Positions 51,706 through 60,133 of a stretch of DNA of 64,000 nucleotides are shown piece by piece (position 1 is the first letter of the stretch; each line of letters begins with the position of its first letter). Both the position numbers and the translations under genes were made by a program. The notes below the pieces were generated by a model that was not told the origin of the DNA, did no database searches, and saw nothing but the letters and a program-made list of their open reading frames with translations. Origin of the DNA: Oryzibacter oryziterrae (GTDB lineage Bacteria > Pseudomonadota > Alphaproteobacteria > Rhizobiales > Pleomorphomonadaceae); the NCBI RefSeq assembly GCF_021864535.1, contig NZ_JAKJIC010000015.1:1-64000 (forward strand), given 5' to 3'.

Positions 51706-53538
51706 ATGACTGAGGACAGGACTGCAGTCGCGGATCGAAACCAACCCGGATGGGCGGAGACCGGCGACGGCGACGAGTCTGTCTATGTGGTGAAGCGGAT
51801 CTTCCGCGAATTCATCTGGCCGCGCCGCAAGCTGGTGCTCAGGTCGATGCTGACGATGATCTTCGTCGCGGCAACCACAGGCGCCCTGCCCTTCCTGATG
51901 CAGACCGCCGCCGACCGCGTGTTCATCCAGAAAGACCAGACGACGCTGTATATCCTGCCGCTGGTGGTGGCGGTGGTGATGGCGGTTCGCTCGCTGGCCG
52001 AATATTCGAGCCGCATGACGGAAGCGCGGATCTCCGGCGAGATCGTCGCCGAACTGCGCGAAAAGCTGTTCCGGCGGCTTGCCAACTCCGATCTCGGCTT
52101 TCTCCAGGGCACACATTCGGCGCGCTTTGTCAGCGTGTTCTCGGCCGATACGCTGGTGGTGAACCAGGCGGCCTCGCAGACGCTGACGGCGCTGGTGCGC
52201 AACGCCCTGCAATCGGTGGCGCTGGTTGGCGCCATGCTGTGGCTGGACTGGGTGCTGGGCATCCTGGTGCTGGGCTCGCTGCCGATCTCCATCATGCTGA
52301 TGAGCAAGCAGCGGCGCAAGCTGACCAAGTCCGTCAAGCAATCGCTGTCGGGATCGGGCGACATTGCCCGCATCGTGGCGCAGACGCTCGCGGGCATTCG
52401 CGTGGTGAAGGCCTACGGCCAGGAGGCTTCCGAAACGGCACGTGCCCTGCGCCATATCGAATCCACACGCGACGCCGGGTTGAGGACGCAGAAGACCCGC
52501 GCGCGGACGGGACCGTTCACCGAGGGCCTGTCGGGCCTCGGCTTTGCGGCGGCGATCTTCTATGGCGGCTGGCGCGGCATTCACGGCGGCCTGACGCTGG
52601 GCGAGTTCATGGGCTTCATGTCGGCGGCCATGCTGATCTACCAGCCGCTGAAGACTCTGGCGAACCTGCAGAATGTCCTGATGGAAGGCATCATCGCCGC
52701 GCGGCGGGTGTTCAGCATTCTCGACGAAGAGCCCAAGGTGGTGGAGCGGGCCGAGGCGAAGGTGTTGCTCAATCCAGCCGGGGCCATCACCTTTGATCAT
52801 GTGACCTTCGGCTATAACGAAGAGACGCCGGTGCTGCACGACGTCAGCCTGACGATCCAGCCGGGGCAGAAGGTGGCTTTCGTCGGCCCGTCCGGAGCGG
52901 GAAAGTCGACGCTGCTCAATCTCGTGCTGCGCTTTTACGATCCGGCATCCGGCGTGGTGCGGATCGACGGGCAGAACATTGCCGACTTCACGCTTGCTTC
53001 GGTGCGCAAGGCGTCTGCCCTGCTGACGCAGGACCCGGTGCTGTTCGACGACACGATCCGCGCCAACATCGCCTATGGCAGCCCCGAGGCCGACCAGGCC
53101 GCCATCGAGGCGGCGGCGCGGGCGGCGGATGCGCACAGCTTCATCTCGACGCTGGAGAAGGGCTACGACACGCCGGTGGGCGAGGCGGGCAGCCTGCTGT
53201 CGGGCGGGCAGAAGCAGCGCATCGCCATCGCGCGCGCCATGCTGCGCGGCGCGCCCATCCTGCTGCTGGACGAGCCGACCAGCGCCCTCGACGCCAACTC
53301 GGAGGCGCATGTGCAGGCCGCGCTCGATGGCCTGTTTGCGGGCCGCACGGTGCTGATGATCGCCCATCGCCTGTCGACGGTGAAGCGCGCCGACATGATC
53401 GTGGTGCTGGACAAGGGGCGCATCGTCGAAACAGGTACACATGACGAGCTCGCCGCGGCAGGCGGGCTCTACGCGCATCTGCACAAGACGCAGCTGTCTG
53501 GCGCCGGCGCGGCGGCGGAGGGCGGCAATGCGGCTTGA
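51706..53538 (+). CDS. MsbA-like ABC exporter (fused membrane and ATPase domains)
   Basis: The 610-residue protein has a six-helix exporter domain (about 45-330) and a nucleotide-binding domain (about 360-595) with Walker A GPSGAGKST, signature LSGGQKQRIAIARA, Walker B ILLLDEPTSALD and the H-loop in MIAHRLST. Fused half-transporters of this type work as homodimers. Its place before lipid A and Kdo genes suggests lipid A flipping, as by MsbA; this is inference. I chose the ATG at 51706 over a TTG eleven codons upstream. Confidence 0.92.
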   Translation: MTEDRTAVADRNQPGWAETGDGDESVYVVKRIFREFIWPRRKLVLRSMLTMIFVAATTGALPFLMQTAADRVFIQKDQTTLYILPLVVAVVMAVRSLAEYSSRMTEARISGEIVAELREKLFRRLANSDLGFLQGTHSARFVSVFSADTLVVNQAASQTLTALVRNALQSVALVGAMLWLDWVLGILVLGSLPISIMLMSKQRRKLTKSVKQSLSGSGDIARIVAQTLAGIRVVKAYGQEASETARALRHIESTRDAGLRTQKTRARTGPFTEGLSGLGFAAAIFYGGWRGIHGGLTLGEFMGFMSAAMLIYQPLKTLANLQNVLMEGIIAARRVFSILDEEPKVVERAEAKVLLNPAGAITFDHVTFGYNEETPVLHDVSLTIQPGQKVAFVGPSGAGKSTLLNLVLRFYDPASGVVRIDGQNIADFTLASVRKASALLTQDPVLFDDTIRANIAYGSPEADQAAIEAAARAADAHSFISTLEKGYDTPVGEAGSLLSGGQKQRIAIARAMLRGAPILLLDEPTSALDANSEAHVQAALDGLFAGRTVLMIAHRLSTVKRADMIVVLDKGRIVETGTHDELAAAGGLYAHLHKTQLSGAGAAAEGGNAA

Positions 53539-54256
53539 TCGTCGGTTGCTCAGCTTCGGTGCGCTGCACAGACTTGTCGGCAGGCTGGTTGGCGCCTATG
53601 CCCGCCTCGTCTACACCACGGCCAAGATGACGGTCGAGCCGGCAGATGCCTTCGCGGCAGCGCATCGCAGAGGGGCAACCATCTTCGCCTTCTGGCATGG
53701 ACTGGCGCTGATGTCGCCGGCGGCGCGCCCCGAGGATCTGCCGACGGCGATCATGATCGCCCGCAATGCGGCGGCGGGGATCGGCGCGGTGGCGGCGGAG
53801 ACGCAGGGCATCGGCACGATCCGCGCGTCGGGCTCGCACAATGCGCGGGCGGCTCGGCGCAAGGGCGGCAGCGTCGGCTATCGGCAGGCGCTGCGCGAAC
53901 TCTCCGAGGGCCGTTGCGTGATGATGACGGCGGACGTGCCCAAGATCTCGCAAGTGGCCGGACGCGGCATCGTGCATCTGGCACGGTCGAGCGGCTGTCC
54001 GATCCTGCCGGTTGCCTATGTGTCGCGTCGGGCCATCCGCCTTTCAAACTGGGATCGCATGTCGATCGACCTGCCCTTCAGCCGCGCCGCCGTCGTGCAC
54101 GGCGCGCCGATCGATGTGCCGAAGGAGGCAACCGACGCGGACATGGAACGCATCGCCCGTCAGTTGAGTGCCGAGCTTGATCGGACGACCCAACGCGCTT
54201 ACGAGATCCTGGGCATCGCCCACAAGTTCCACCCTGGTCCCCGTCACGATGGCTGA
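53528..54256 (+). CDS. Lysophospholipid-acyltransferase-family (DUF374) protein
   Basis: The 242-residue protein has an N-terminal membrane-associating part, FAFWHGLALM in place of the acyltransferase HX4D-like region, and GYRQALRELSEGRCVMMTADVPK followed by SSGCPILPVAYVSRRAIRL, as in the DUF374 acyltransferases near waaA. It probably adds an acyl chain to lipid A or a related lipid. Starts inside the ABC exporter gene and overlaps the waaA start by eight bases. Confidence 0.88.
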   Translation: MRLDRRLLSFGALHRLVGRLVGAYARLVYTTAKMTVEPADAFAAAHRRGATIFAFWHGLALMSPAARPEDLPTAIMIARNAAAGIGAVAAETQGIGTIRASGSHNARAARRKGGSVGYRQALRELSEGRCVMMTADVPKISQVAGRGIVHLARSSGCPILPVAYVSRRAIRLSNWDRMSIDLPFSRAAVVHGAPIDVPKEATDADMERIARQLSAELDRTTQRAYEILGIAHKFHPGPRHDG

Positions 54257-55532
54257 TTTCAGCGACGCCCTGCTCGGCGCATATGTCGCCCTGACCCGCG
54301 TGGGCGGCCCGATCGGCCGCGCCGTGGTCGGCTGGCGCCTCAAGCAGGGCAAGGAAGACGCCTTGCGCTGGCGCGAGCGGCTGGGCGAGGCCTCGGTCGC
54401 GCGTCCGGCGGGGCGGGTCGTCTGGGTGCATGCCGTCTCGGTGGGCGAGAGCGTCAGCGCGGTGCCGTTGATCGAGCAACTGGCGGCGGAAGGTTTCACG
54501 GTGTTGGTGACAACGGTGACGACCACGTCGGCGGCCGTGCTGGCGGCGCGGACGGGGGCGGCGGTGATCCACCAGTTTGCCCCGCTCGATCTTGCCGGAT
54601 TCGTCGACCGCTTCCTCGATCACTGGCGGCCGGAGCTGGCCATATTGGTGGAAAGCGAAATCTGGCCGGTGACGATCGCGCGGCTGAAGGCACGGCGCGT
54701 TCCACTCGTCATCTCCAACGCCCGCATGTCGCCCCGTTCGCTGGACGGCTGGGGGCGGTTTGCCTTTGCCACGCGTGCCATCTTCCGCAGCATCGGCCTG
54801 GTGCTGGCACAGACGCCGGGGGACGCGGAACGCTACGAGCAGCTGGGGTGCGGCGAGACGCGGGCGGTCGGCAACATGAAGTTCGAGGCCGGCGTACCGG
54901 ATGGTTCGGCCGAAGCCGAGGCCCAGTTGCGCGGCGCCTTCGGGAGCCGGCCGGTGCTGCTGGCGGCTTCCACGCATCCAGGCGAAGAGGAAATCGCGCT
55001 GGCGGCCTTTGCCAGGGTACGCGCAGAGCGGCCCGATTGCCTGCTGGTGCTGGCGCCGCGCCATCCGCACCGCGGTGAGGCCGTGGCCGATCTGGCCGGG
55101 GGGGACTTTACCGTGAAGCGGCGGGCCGTGGGCGAGCTGCCGGACGAGCAGACGGCCGTCTATGTGGCCGACACCATGGGCGAGCTCGGCACGCTTTACC
55201 GGCTGGCGAGCGTGGCGGTGATCGGCGGCACGCTGGTGCCGGATATCGGCGGGCACAATCCGATCGAGCCGGCGCGGCTCAAGACGGCAATGCTGGCAGG
55301 ACCGCACTATGCCAACTGGCCGGACGTCTACCGCAGCTTCATCGAGTGCGGTGGTCTGACCATCGCAGAGAACGCAGAGACGATCGCCGAAGCGGCGCTG
55401 GTGCTCCTCAAGGACAGTTCGCAGCGGAAAACACAGATTTCGGCAGCGCTTTCCGTCGTGGAAAGCTATGCTGGAGCCCTCGGGCGTACGATGGCGGCGC
55501 TGACGCCGCTGCTGGCCCGGCGCGAGGCGTGA
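54249..55532 (+). CDS. waaA: 3-Deoxy-D-manno-octulosonic acid transferase
   Basis: The 427-residue enzyme (KdtA) transfers Kdo from CMP-Kdo to lipid IVA. It has the membrane-near N-terminus, VVWVHAVSVGESVSAVPLIE, LVESEIWP, VGNMKFE, STHPGEEE and the C-terminal GGTLVPDIGGHNPIEPARL signature of the family. It overlaps the acyltransferase gene and precedes lpxK by three bases, as in other Hyphomicrobiales. Confidence 0.95.
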   Translation: MADFSDALLGAYVALTRVGGPIGRAVVGWRLKQGKEDALRWRERLGEASVARPAGRVVWVHAVSVGESVSAVPLIEQLAAEGFTVLVTTVTTTSAAVLAARTGAAVIHQFAPLDLAGFVDRFLDHWRPELAILVESEIWPVTIARLKARRVPLVISNARMSPRSLDGWGRFAFATRAIFRSIGLVLAQTPGDAERYEQLGCGETRAVGNMKFEAGVPDGSAEAEAQLRGAFGSRPVLLAASTHPGEEEIALAAFARVRAERPDCLLVLAPRHPHRGEAVADLAGGDFTVKRRAVGELPDEQTAVYVADTMGELGTLYRLASVAVIGGTLVPDIGGHNPIEPARLKTAMLAGPHYANWPDVYRSFIECGGLTIAENAETIAEAALVLLKDSSQRKTQISAALSVVESYAGALGRTMAALTPLLARREA

Positions 55533-55535
55533 AGG

Positions 55536-56567
55536 ATGCGTGCTCCGGCGTTCTGGTGGGAGAGACTGGGCCTCAGAGCCCTGCTGCTATGGCCGATCGG
55601 TGCTGTCTACGGCTGGCTGACCGCCCGGCGCATGGCGCGACCCGGGGCGCGACCGCCGCTGCCGATGATCTGTGTCGGCAACTTCGTGGTGGGCGGAGCA
55701 GGCAAGACGCCAACAGCGATCGCGCTGGCCGAGATTGCCGCGAAGAATGGCCTTGCTCCCTGCTTCCTGACGCGCGGTTATGGCGGGCGGCTCAAGGGGC
55801 CGGTGCGGGTGGATCCTGCAATACACGGCGCAGCCGACGTGGGGGACGAGGCGCTGCTGCTGGCCGCCGTGGCGCCAACCATCGTCAGCCGCCGGCGCGA
55901 GCGCGCCTTTGATCTCCTGAAAGAATCCGGTGCCAGCCTGTGCTTCATGGACGACGGGCTGCAGAATCCGTCCATCGCCAAGACCATGAGCCTTGCCGTG
56001 GTGGATGGCGCGGTGGGGATCGGCAATGGCCTGTCGCTGCCGGCCGGACCGATGCGGGCGCCGCTGCGCCGGCAGATCGGCCATGCGGACGTGGTTCTGG
56101 TTTACGGGTCGAGCCCGAGAGCCGGCAAGGTGATCCGCGCGGCGGCGCGACGGGGGCGGCCGGTGCTGCGGGCGAGCGTGGTGCAGACCGGCAAGGCGAT
56201 CGCGACGGGCACGCGCGTCTATGCCTTCAGCGGCATCGGACGGCCGGCCAAGTTCTTCGACCAGCTGCGGGAGGCGGGTATCGAGGTGGCGGGCACGCGC
56301 AGCTTTGCCGACCATCACCTCTTCAGCAATCTCGAGGCCAAGGAGATCCTGGCCGAAGCTGAACGGCTGGACGCGCGCCCGGTGACCACCGAGAAGGACG
56401 CGGTGCGCCTGCGCGGCCGGTCAGGGCCCGCCGCCGAACTCTATGAGAGCGTGGTGACGCTGGGCGTGGAGACGCAGTTCGAGAACCCGATCGCGGTGGC
56501 CGAACTTCTGAAAGCGGCGCGGGCGCGCTGGCTGCGCGACACCTTCGAGCAGCTGCCGACGGCCTGA
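55536..56567 (+). CDS. lpxK: Tetraacyldisaccharide 4'-kinase
   Basis: The 343-residue kinase phosphorylates the 4' position of the lipid A disaccharide at the inner membrane. Walker A is in FVVGGAGKTPTAIALAEIA (about 51-69), preceded by an N-terminal membrane helix (LLLWPIGAVYGWLTARR). LTRGYGGR, VGDEALLLAA, FMDDGLQNPSI and AFSGIGRPAKFFDQL follow as in the family. It closes the lipid A cluster. Confidence 0.95.
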   Translation: MRAPAFWWERLGLRALLLWPIGAVYGWLTARRMARPGARPPLPMICVGNFVVGGAGKTPTAIALAEIAAKNGLAPCFLTRGYGGRLKGPVRVDPAIHGAADVGDEALLLAAVAPTIVSRRRERAFDLLKESGASLCFMDDGLQNPSIAKTMSLAVVDGAVGIGNGLSLPAGPMRAPLRRQIGHADVVLVYGSSPRAGKVIRAAARRGRPVLRASVVQTGKAIATGTRVYAFSGIGRPAKFFDQLREAGIEVAGTRSFADHHLFSNLEAKEILAEAERLDARPVTTEKDAVRLRGRSGPAAELYESVVTLGVETQFENPIAVAELLKAARARWLRDTFEQLPTA

Positions 56568-56581
56568 TGTGCCGGCTGGGA

Positions 56582-56803
56582 TCAGCGGGCGTTGTTGGCG
56601 CGGCGATAGGCTTCGAGCGCGGCTTCCGCGTCGAGATAGGCTTCCTGGTGCTCGACGCTCCAGTATTTGAGATCCTGAATCAGGATGGGGCGCCCGGTGA
56701 TCGCGCAGCGCACATAGGTGCCGTTGCGCAGGATCTTGTAGTCGCCGTCGAGATAGCGGATCTGGGCTTCGCCGCCGCCAAAGGAAAAGTCCATTCTGTT
56801 CAT
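56582..56803 (-). CDS. DUF2093-like small protein
   Basis: The 73-residue protein (MDFSFGGGEAQIRYLDGDYKI, VRCAITGRPILIQDLKYWSV, a C-terminal charged helix) matches a small alphaproteobacterial family of unknown function commonly found just after lpxK, as here, convergent with it. A second ATG three codons on is possible. Confidence 0.88.
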   Translation of the reverse strand: MNRMDFSFGGGEAQIRYLDGDYKILRNGTYVRCAITGRPILIQDLKYWSVEHQEAYLDAEAALEAYRRANNAR

Positions 56804-56830
56804 GCAAGATCCATCATACCAACTCGCCCG

Positions 56831-56912
56831 GGATGCAGATGCCTGGGCTCGTTGACTTCATTTCGAATTTCTCATCTCGATCAAGAGCATGAGAAAGCCA
56901 AAACCGGAATGT
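56831..56912. repeat. Interspersed palindromic repeat, family C, copy 3
   Basis: CGCCCGGGATGCAGATGC, GGCTCGTTG, CATTTCGAATTTCTCATC and ATCAAGAGCATGAGAAA align with copies at 14268-14351 and 27201-27312. ATACCAACTCGCC lies at its left, as in copy 2. It is upstream of the DUF2093-like gene. Confidence 0.72.
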
Positions 56913-56979
56913 CGAGTGTCACTTCGAAGACAATCGATATAACCCCGCGACCGAGCGGCTGCAAGCCGCCTTGGGTTGA

Positions 56980-58338
56980 TCAGGCGGCGGCTGGGCGCAT
57001 GTGGCGGCCAAGCTTGCCGATTTCCCGATAGGCAATCAGCACCGCGCCGACGCCGAAGACGGCGGCACCGACGCTCCAGGCCATCATCACCGCCTCGGCG
57101 CTGCCCATCTGGTAGCCGACCCAGCAGAAAGGCACGGTGCCGAGCGTGGCACGGCCCCAGTTGAACAGCGTCGAGTAGGTGGCATAGCCGAGGTTGTTGA
57201 AGGCGGAGTTGGCCACGAAGAGCGCCCCGGTGAAGGCGAATGTGGGCGCAATCCAGCGGCAGAAGTAGACGATGATCTCGCTGGTGCCCGGCGAAGCGTT
57301 GAAGGCCATGGCGATATAGGGCGCCAGCGGCACGCAGATCAGCCAGACCACCGCCACGTAGACCAGCGTGAAGGTGAGGCTGTCGGCGAGCGTGCGGCGG
57401 ACGCGATCGAACTGACGGGCACCGAAGTTCTGCCCGAAGATGGCACCGACAGAGCCTGACAGCGCAAAGATGGCGCCGAACAGCATGGGGTAGAGGCGGC
57501 CGATGATGGCCCAGGCGGCGACCGCATCGGTGCCGAAGCGCGAGATGATGGCGGTGACGAAGATGTTGCCGGCCGGCGTTGCCAGATTGGCAAGGATGGC
57601 GGGCATGGCGATGCCCATCAGCGGCCGGAAGTCCTCGCGCACATTGGCAACGGTGGGGCGCTGCAGCATGCGGTGGACCTGATGGACACCGTGCCAGCCG
57701 ATGCCGATCATGACGAAGCGGGAGATGAGCGTGACGATGGCGGCGCCTTCGACCCCGAGATGCAGACCGAAGATGAAGATGGGATCGCAAAGGGCGGCGG
57801 TGACGGCACCGCCGAGCGTCACATACATGGATCGGCGGGCGTCGCCGGTGGCGCGGAGAACGCCGGTCATGGCCATGCCGATGCCGAGCAACGGGCTGCC
57901 GGGCATCGCGATCCAGAGATAGATCAGCGTGGCGTCGAGCGTCGCCCCTTCGGCGCCCATGGACGACAGGAAGGCCGGCAAGAGGGGCATCATCAGGGCG
58001 GTGACGAGCGTCATCGCCACCAGGGAGATGACGAGGCCCGAGCTGGCAAGACGGCGGGCGCGCTCGCGGTTGCCACCGCCGATGGAGCGGGCGCAAAGGG
58101 CGGTGACGGCGATGGTGAAGCCGATGCCCAGCGAGGTCATCAGGAACAGCACCAGACCGGCGTAGCCCATGGCGGCCGTGTATTCGGTGCGACCGAGGAA
58201 GGAGATGTAGAGGAGGTTGATGACGTCGACCACGAAGATGGCCATCAGACCGATGGAACCGGTGGCGGTCATCACCACCACATGGCGCATGATCGAACCA
58301 CTCAGGAAGGCCGCACGCGGCGACGAAACTGTGCTCAT
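56980..58338 (-). CDS. MATE family efflux transporter
   Basis: This 452-residue protein has about twelve membrane helices in two related halves and MATE marks such as MGAEGATLDATLIYLWIA, VGAIFGQNFGARQFDRVRRTL and GFGLCHR-like loop equivalents. Such pumps export cationic drugs or metabolites using a Na or H gradient; substrate unknown. Encoded alone, with a divergent start about 230 bases from the TerC gene stop. Confidence 0.92.
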   Translation of the reverse strand: MSTVSSPRAAFLSGSIMRHVVVMTATGSIGLMAIFVVDVINLLYISFLGRTEYTAAMGYAGLVLFLMTSLGIGFTIAVTALCARSIGGGNRERARRLASSGLVISLVAMTLVTALMMPLLPAFLSSMGAEGATLDATLIYLWIAMPGSPLLGIGMAMTGVLRATGDARRSMYVTLGGAVTAALCDPIFIFGLHLGVEGAAIVTLISRFVMIGIGWHGVHQVHRMLQRPTVANVREDFRPLMGIAMPAILANLATPAGNIFVTAIISRFGTDAVAAWAIIGRLYPMLFGAIFALSGSVGAIFGQNFGARQFDRVRRTLADSLTFTLVYVAVVWLICVPLAPYIAMAFNASPGTSEIIVYFCRWIAPTFAFTGALFVANSAFNNLGYATYSTLFNWGRATLGTVPFCWVGYQMGSAEAVMMAWSVGAAVFGVGAVLIAYREIGKLGRHMRPAAA

Positions 58339-58536
58339 GGTGTCCTTCCGGATGATTTCGAACAGGAAAAGTCGCCGCGTTGGGGCGGCTCAGGGCAAGA
58401 CGCGCCCCAGACTAATGCTGGCCACTGCCGGAACACGACAGCAGCCGGCCGGGAGATCCCGATGATGGCCGCAAGCCTCTCGCCTGCCCGGCCGCAATAA
58501 GGCTTGGACAGGCAAGGACCCGCGAGCTTTGTCCCT

Positions 58537-58566
58537 CACCCAGGCCATGACACGGCCTGGCGGGTG
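58537..58566 (-). terminator. Hairpin at the end of the TerC-family gene
   Basis: CACCCAGGCC-ATGACAC-GGCCTGGCGGGTG forms an imperfect stem just after the stop codon at 58570, on the minus strand. No strong T tract follows, so this is a weak terminator call. Confidence 0.4.
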
Positions 58567-58569
58567 GGG

Positions 58570-59280
58570 TCAATGCAGAACGGTGGCGCGAACGCCCTCA
58601 AGGCTGAGAATCTGGCAGCTTTCCGAGCCGACCACGCCCTCGCAAACCTCGGCCATGCCGCGATGGATCATGGAGAGCGCAACGTAGAAGATGATCAGCA
58701 GGCCGCCCCAGGCGATCCAGCGATGGCGGGCGAGGAGACGCGCAATCAGGGTTGCGGCGGCGCCCATCAGCGCGACGGACAGGAGCAGGCCGATCACCAG
58801 AACGACCAGATGGTTCTTGGCAGCGCCGGCGACGGCCAGGACATTGTCGAGCGACATGGAGAGGTCGGCAATGATGATCTGCGTCAGCGCCTGGCGGAAG
58901 CTCTTGTTGCCGACGGCCGGCGGGTCGTTGGACGCGTCGCCATCCATGGCGTTGGAGGCGGCGTCGAGTGCCTGCTGCTCCTCCTGGTGGGAGGCGCGGA
59001 TCTCGCGGAACATCTTCCAGCAGACCCAGAGCAGCAACACGCCACCGGCGAGCGTCAGGCCGATGATTACCAGAAGCTGGGCGGCAATCAGCGCGAAGAA
59101 GATGCGCAGGAGCACGGCACCGCCGATGCCCCAGAAGATCACCTTGCGGCGAATGGCCGGATCGACGCCGGCGGCGGCCATGCCGACAACGATGGCATTG
59201 TCGCCGGCCAGTACCACGTCGATGAAGATGACCTGAAACAGCGCCGAGATCTCGCCGGCATATTGGTGAAAGAGGTTCAA
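58570..59280 (-). CDS. TerC/YjbE family membrane protein
   Basis: The protein of 236 residues has seven or so membrane helices and the two TerC acidic motifs, IFIDVVLAGDNAIVV and IADLSMSLDNVLAVAG, whose Asp and Asn residues are thought to bind metal. YjbE-type proteins export manganese or deliver metal to secreted enzymes. No ATG fits; I chose TTG at 59280, with GGAG nine bases upstream, over a TTG five codons earlier (59295) that lacks a ribosome site. A structured leader lies upstream. Confidence 0.88.
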   Translation of the reverse strand: MNLFHQYAGEISALFQVIFIDVVLAGDNAIVVGMAAAGVDPAIRRKVIFWGIGGAVLLRIFFALIAAQLLVIIGLTLAGGVLLLWVCWKMFREIRASHQEEQQALDAASNAMDGDASNDPPAVGNKSFRQALTQIIIADLSMSLDNVLAVAGAAKNHLVVLVIGLLLSVALMGAAATLIARLLARHRWIAWGGLLIIFYVALSMIHRGMAEVCEGVVGSESCQILSLEGVRATVLH

Positions 59281-59333
59281 GGCGCGTGGCTCCAATCAAG
59301 GACGCGACCGCGCCCGGTGTTCCTGCAGGGACT

Positions 59334-59387
59334 TTGGCCTGAGAGACCCTCTTTTCGATCCGGTCAGGCCAAGCTGCCCGACGGGCA
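59334..59387 (-). promoter_or_regulatory. Structured leader upstream of TerC-family gene
   Basis: On the minus strand a TGCCC-GTC-GGGCA hairpin (59375-59387) is followed by a long stem, TTGGCCTGA/TCAGGCCAA (59364-59372, 59334-59342), enclosing a GACC/GGTC pair and a GATCGAAAAGAG loop. TerC/YjbE genes are often controlled by metal riboswitches, but the conserved yybP-ykoY elements were not found. Confidence 0.45.
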
Positions 59388-59503
59388 CTCACGTGTTCAA
59401 GTAATGGTCTGGGAGCCCTGCTTCAATACGAATTACGTGTTCGCACCGAAGGAAAAGGCAAATCTGCAACGATTTGATCAAGAGCTTGAATTCGTAAAGG
59501 AAT

Positions 59504-60130
59504 CTATACCGGCAACCCCAGACGGCGCAGATCGGCGGCAAGACGGGCGGGATCGGTGTAGGTCAGCCCGGTGAGACCGGCCGCTGAGGCGCCCTCGGCA
59601 TTCTCGGGCATGTCGTCGATGAAGACGGTTTGACCGGGGGCAAAGCCGAGATGCTCAAGGCAGCGGGTGAAGACCGCGGGATCCGGTTTCTTGGTGTCAA
59701 ACTGGGCGCTGACGGTGAAGCGGTGACCGGCGCGGGCGGCAAGTTCCGGCACCAGATCGTGACGGCGCGCATGCACAAGCGGGCCGTTGTTGGTGAGGAC
59801 GCCGACGGCAAGGCCCGCCGCCAGCAGCTGGTCGATGATGGCGAGCGTGCCGGGCACCAGCGTCATGGCGGCCTTGCGGGCGGCGAGCCACTGGTCTTCC
59901 GCAAGCGGGTAGCCGAGGCGATCCTGCCAGGACTTCAGGTAGAGCGGGCCGGTGGGATAGGCGCCGCCGTCGGCGGCGGCTTCGAGCCCCTCGGACCAGA
60001 TGGCCGTTTCGATGAAGACAGGATCAAGGCCGGTCATCCCGGCGAGGCGGGCGACGCGGACCGAGCGATCATAGGCATAGACGACGTCGTCCATGTCGAA
60101 CAGGACGAGCTTCACAGGCGAGGACGTCAT
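59504..60130 (-). CDS. HAD superfamily hydrolase
   Basis: The 208-residue enzyme has the nucleophile motif LVLFDMDDVVYAYD (catalytic Asp11 and Asp13), motif II in VGVLTNNGPLV, Lys in FDTKKPDPAVF and motif IV in TVFIDDMPENAEGA. The MDDVVY variant of the first motif is typical of small-molecule HAD phosphatases. Substrate unknown. It starts three bases after tldD ends, so the two are likely co-transcribed. Confidence 0.9.
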   Translation of the reverse strand: MTSSPVKLVLFDMDDVVYAYDRSVRVARLAGMTGLDPVFIETAIWSEGLEAAADGGAYPTGPLYLKSWQDRLGYPLAEDQWLAARKAAMTLVPGTLAIIDQLLAAGLAVGVLTNNGPLVHARRHDLVPELAARAGHRFTVSAQFDTKKPDPAVFTRCLEHLGFAPGQTVFIDDMPENAEGASAAGLTGLTYTDPARLAADLRRLGLPV

Positions 60131-60133
60131 GGA

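Noticed and set aside
51556-55307. Long minus-strand frames opposite the ABC exporter, acyltransferase and waaA
   Set aside because: His/Arg/Gln-rich shadows of genes with complete Walker and family motifs.
59296-59500. yybP-ykoY manganese riboswitch upstream of the TerC-family gene
   Set aside because: The GGGGAGUA and ACAUA-type loop elements were not found; kept only as an unassigned structured leader.
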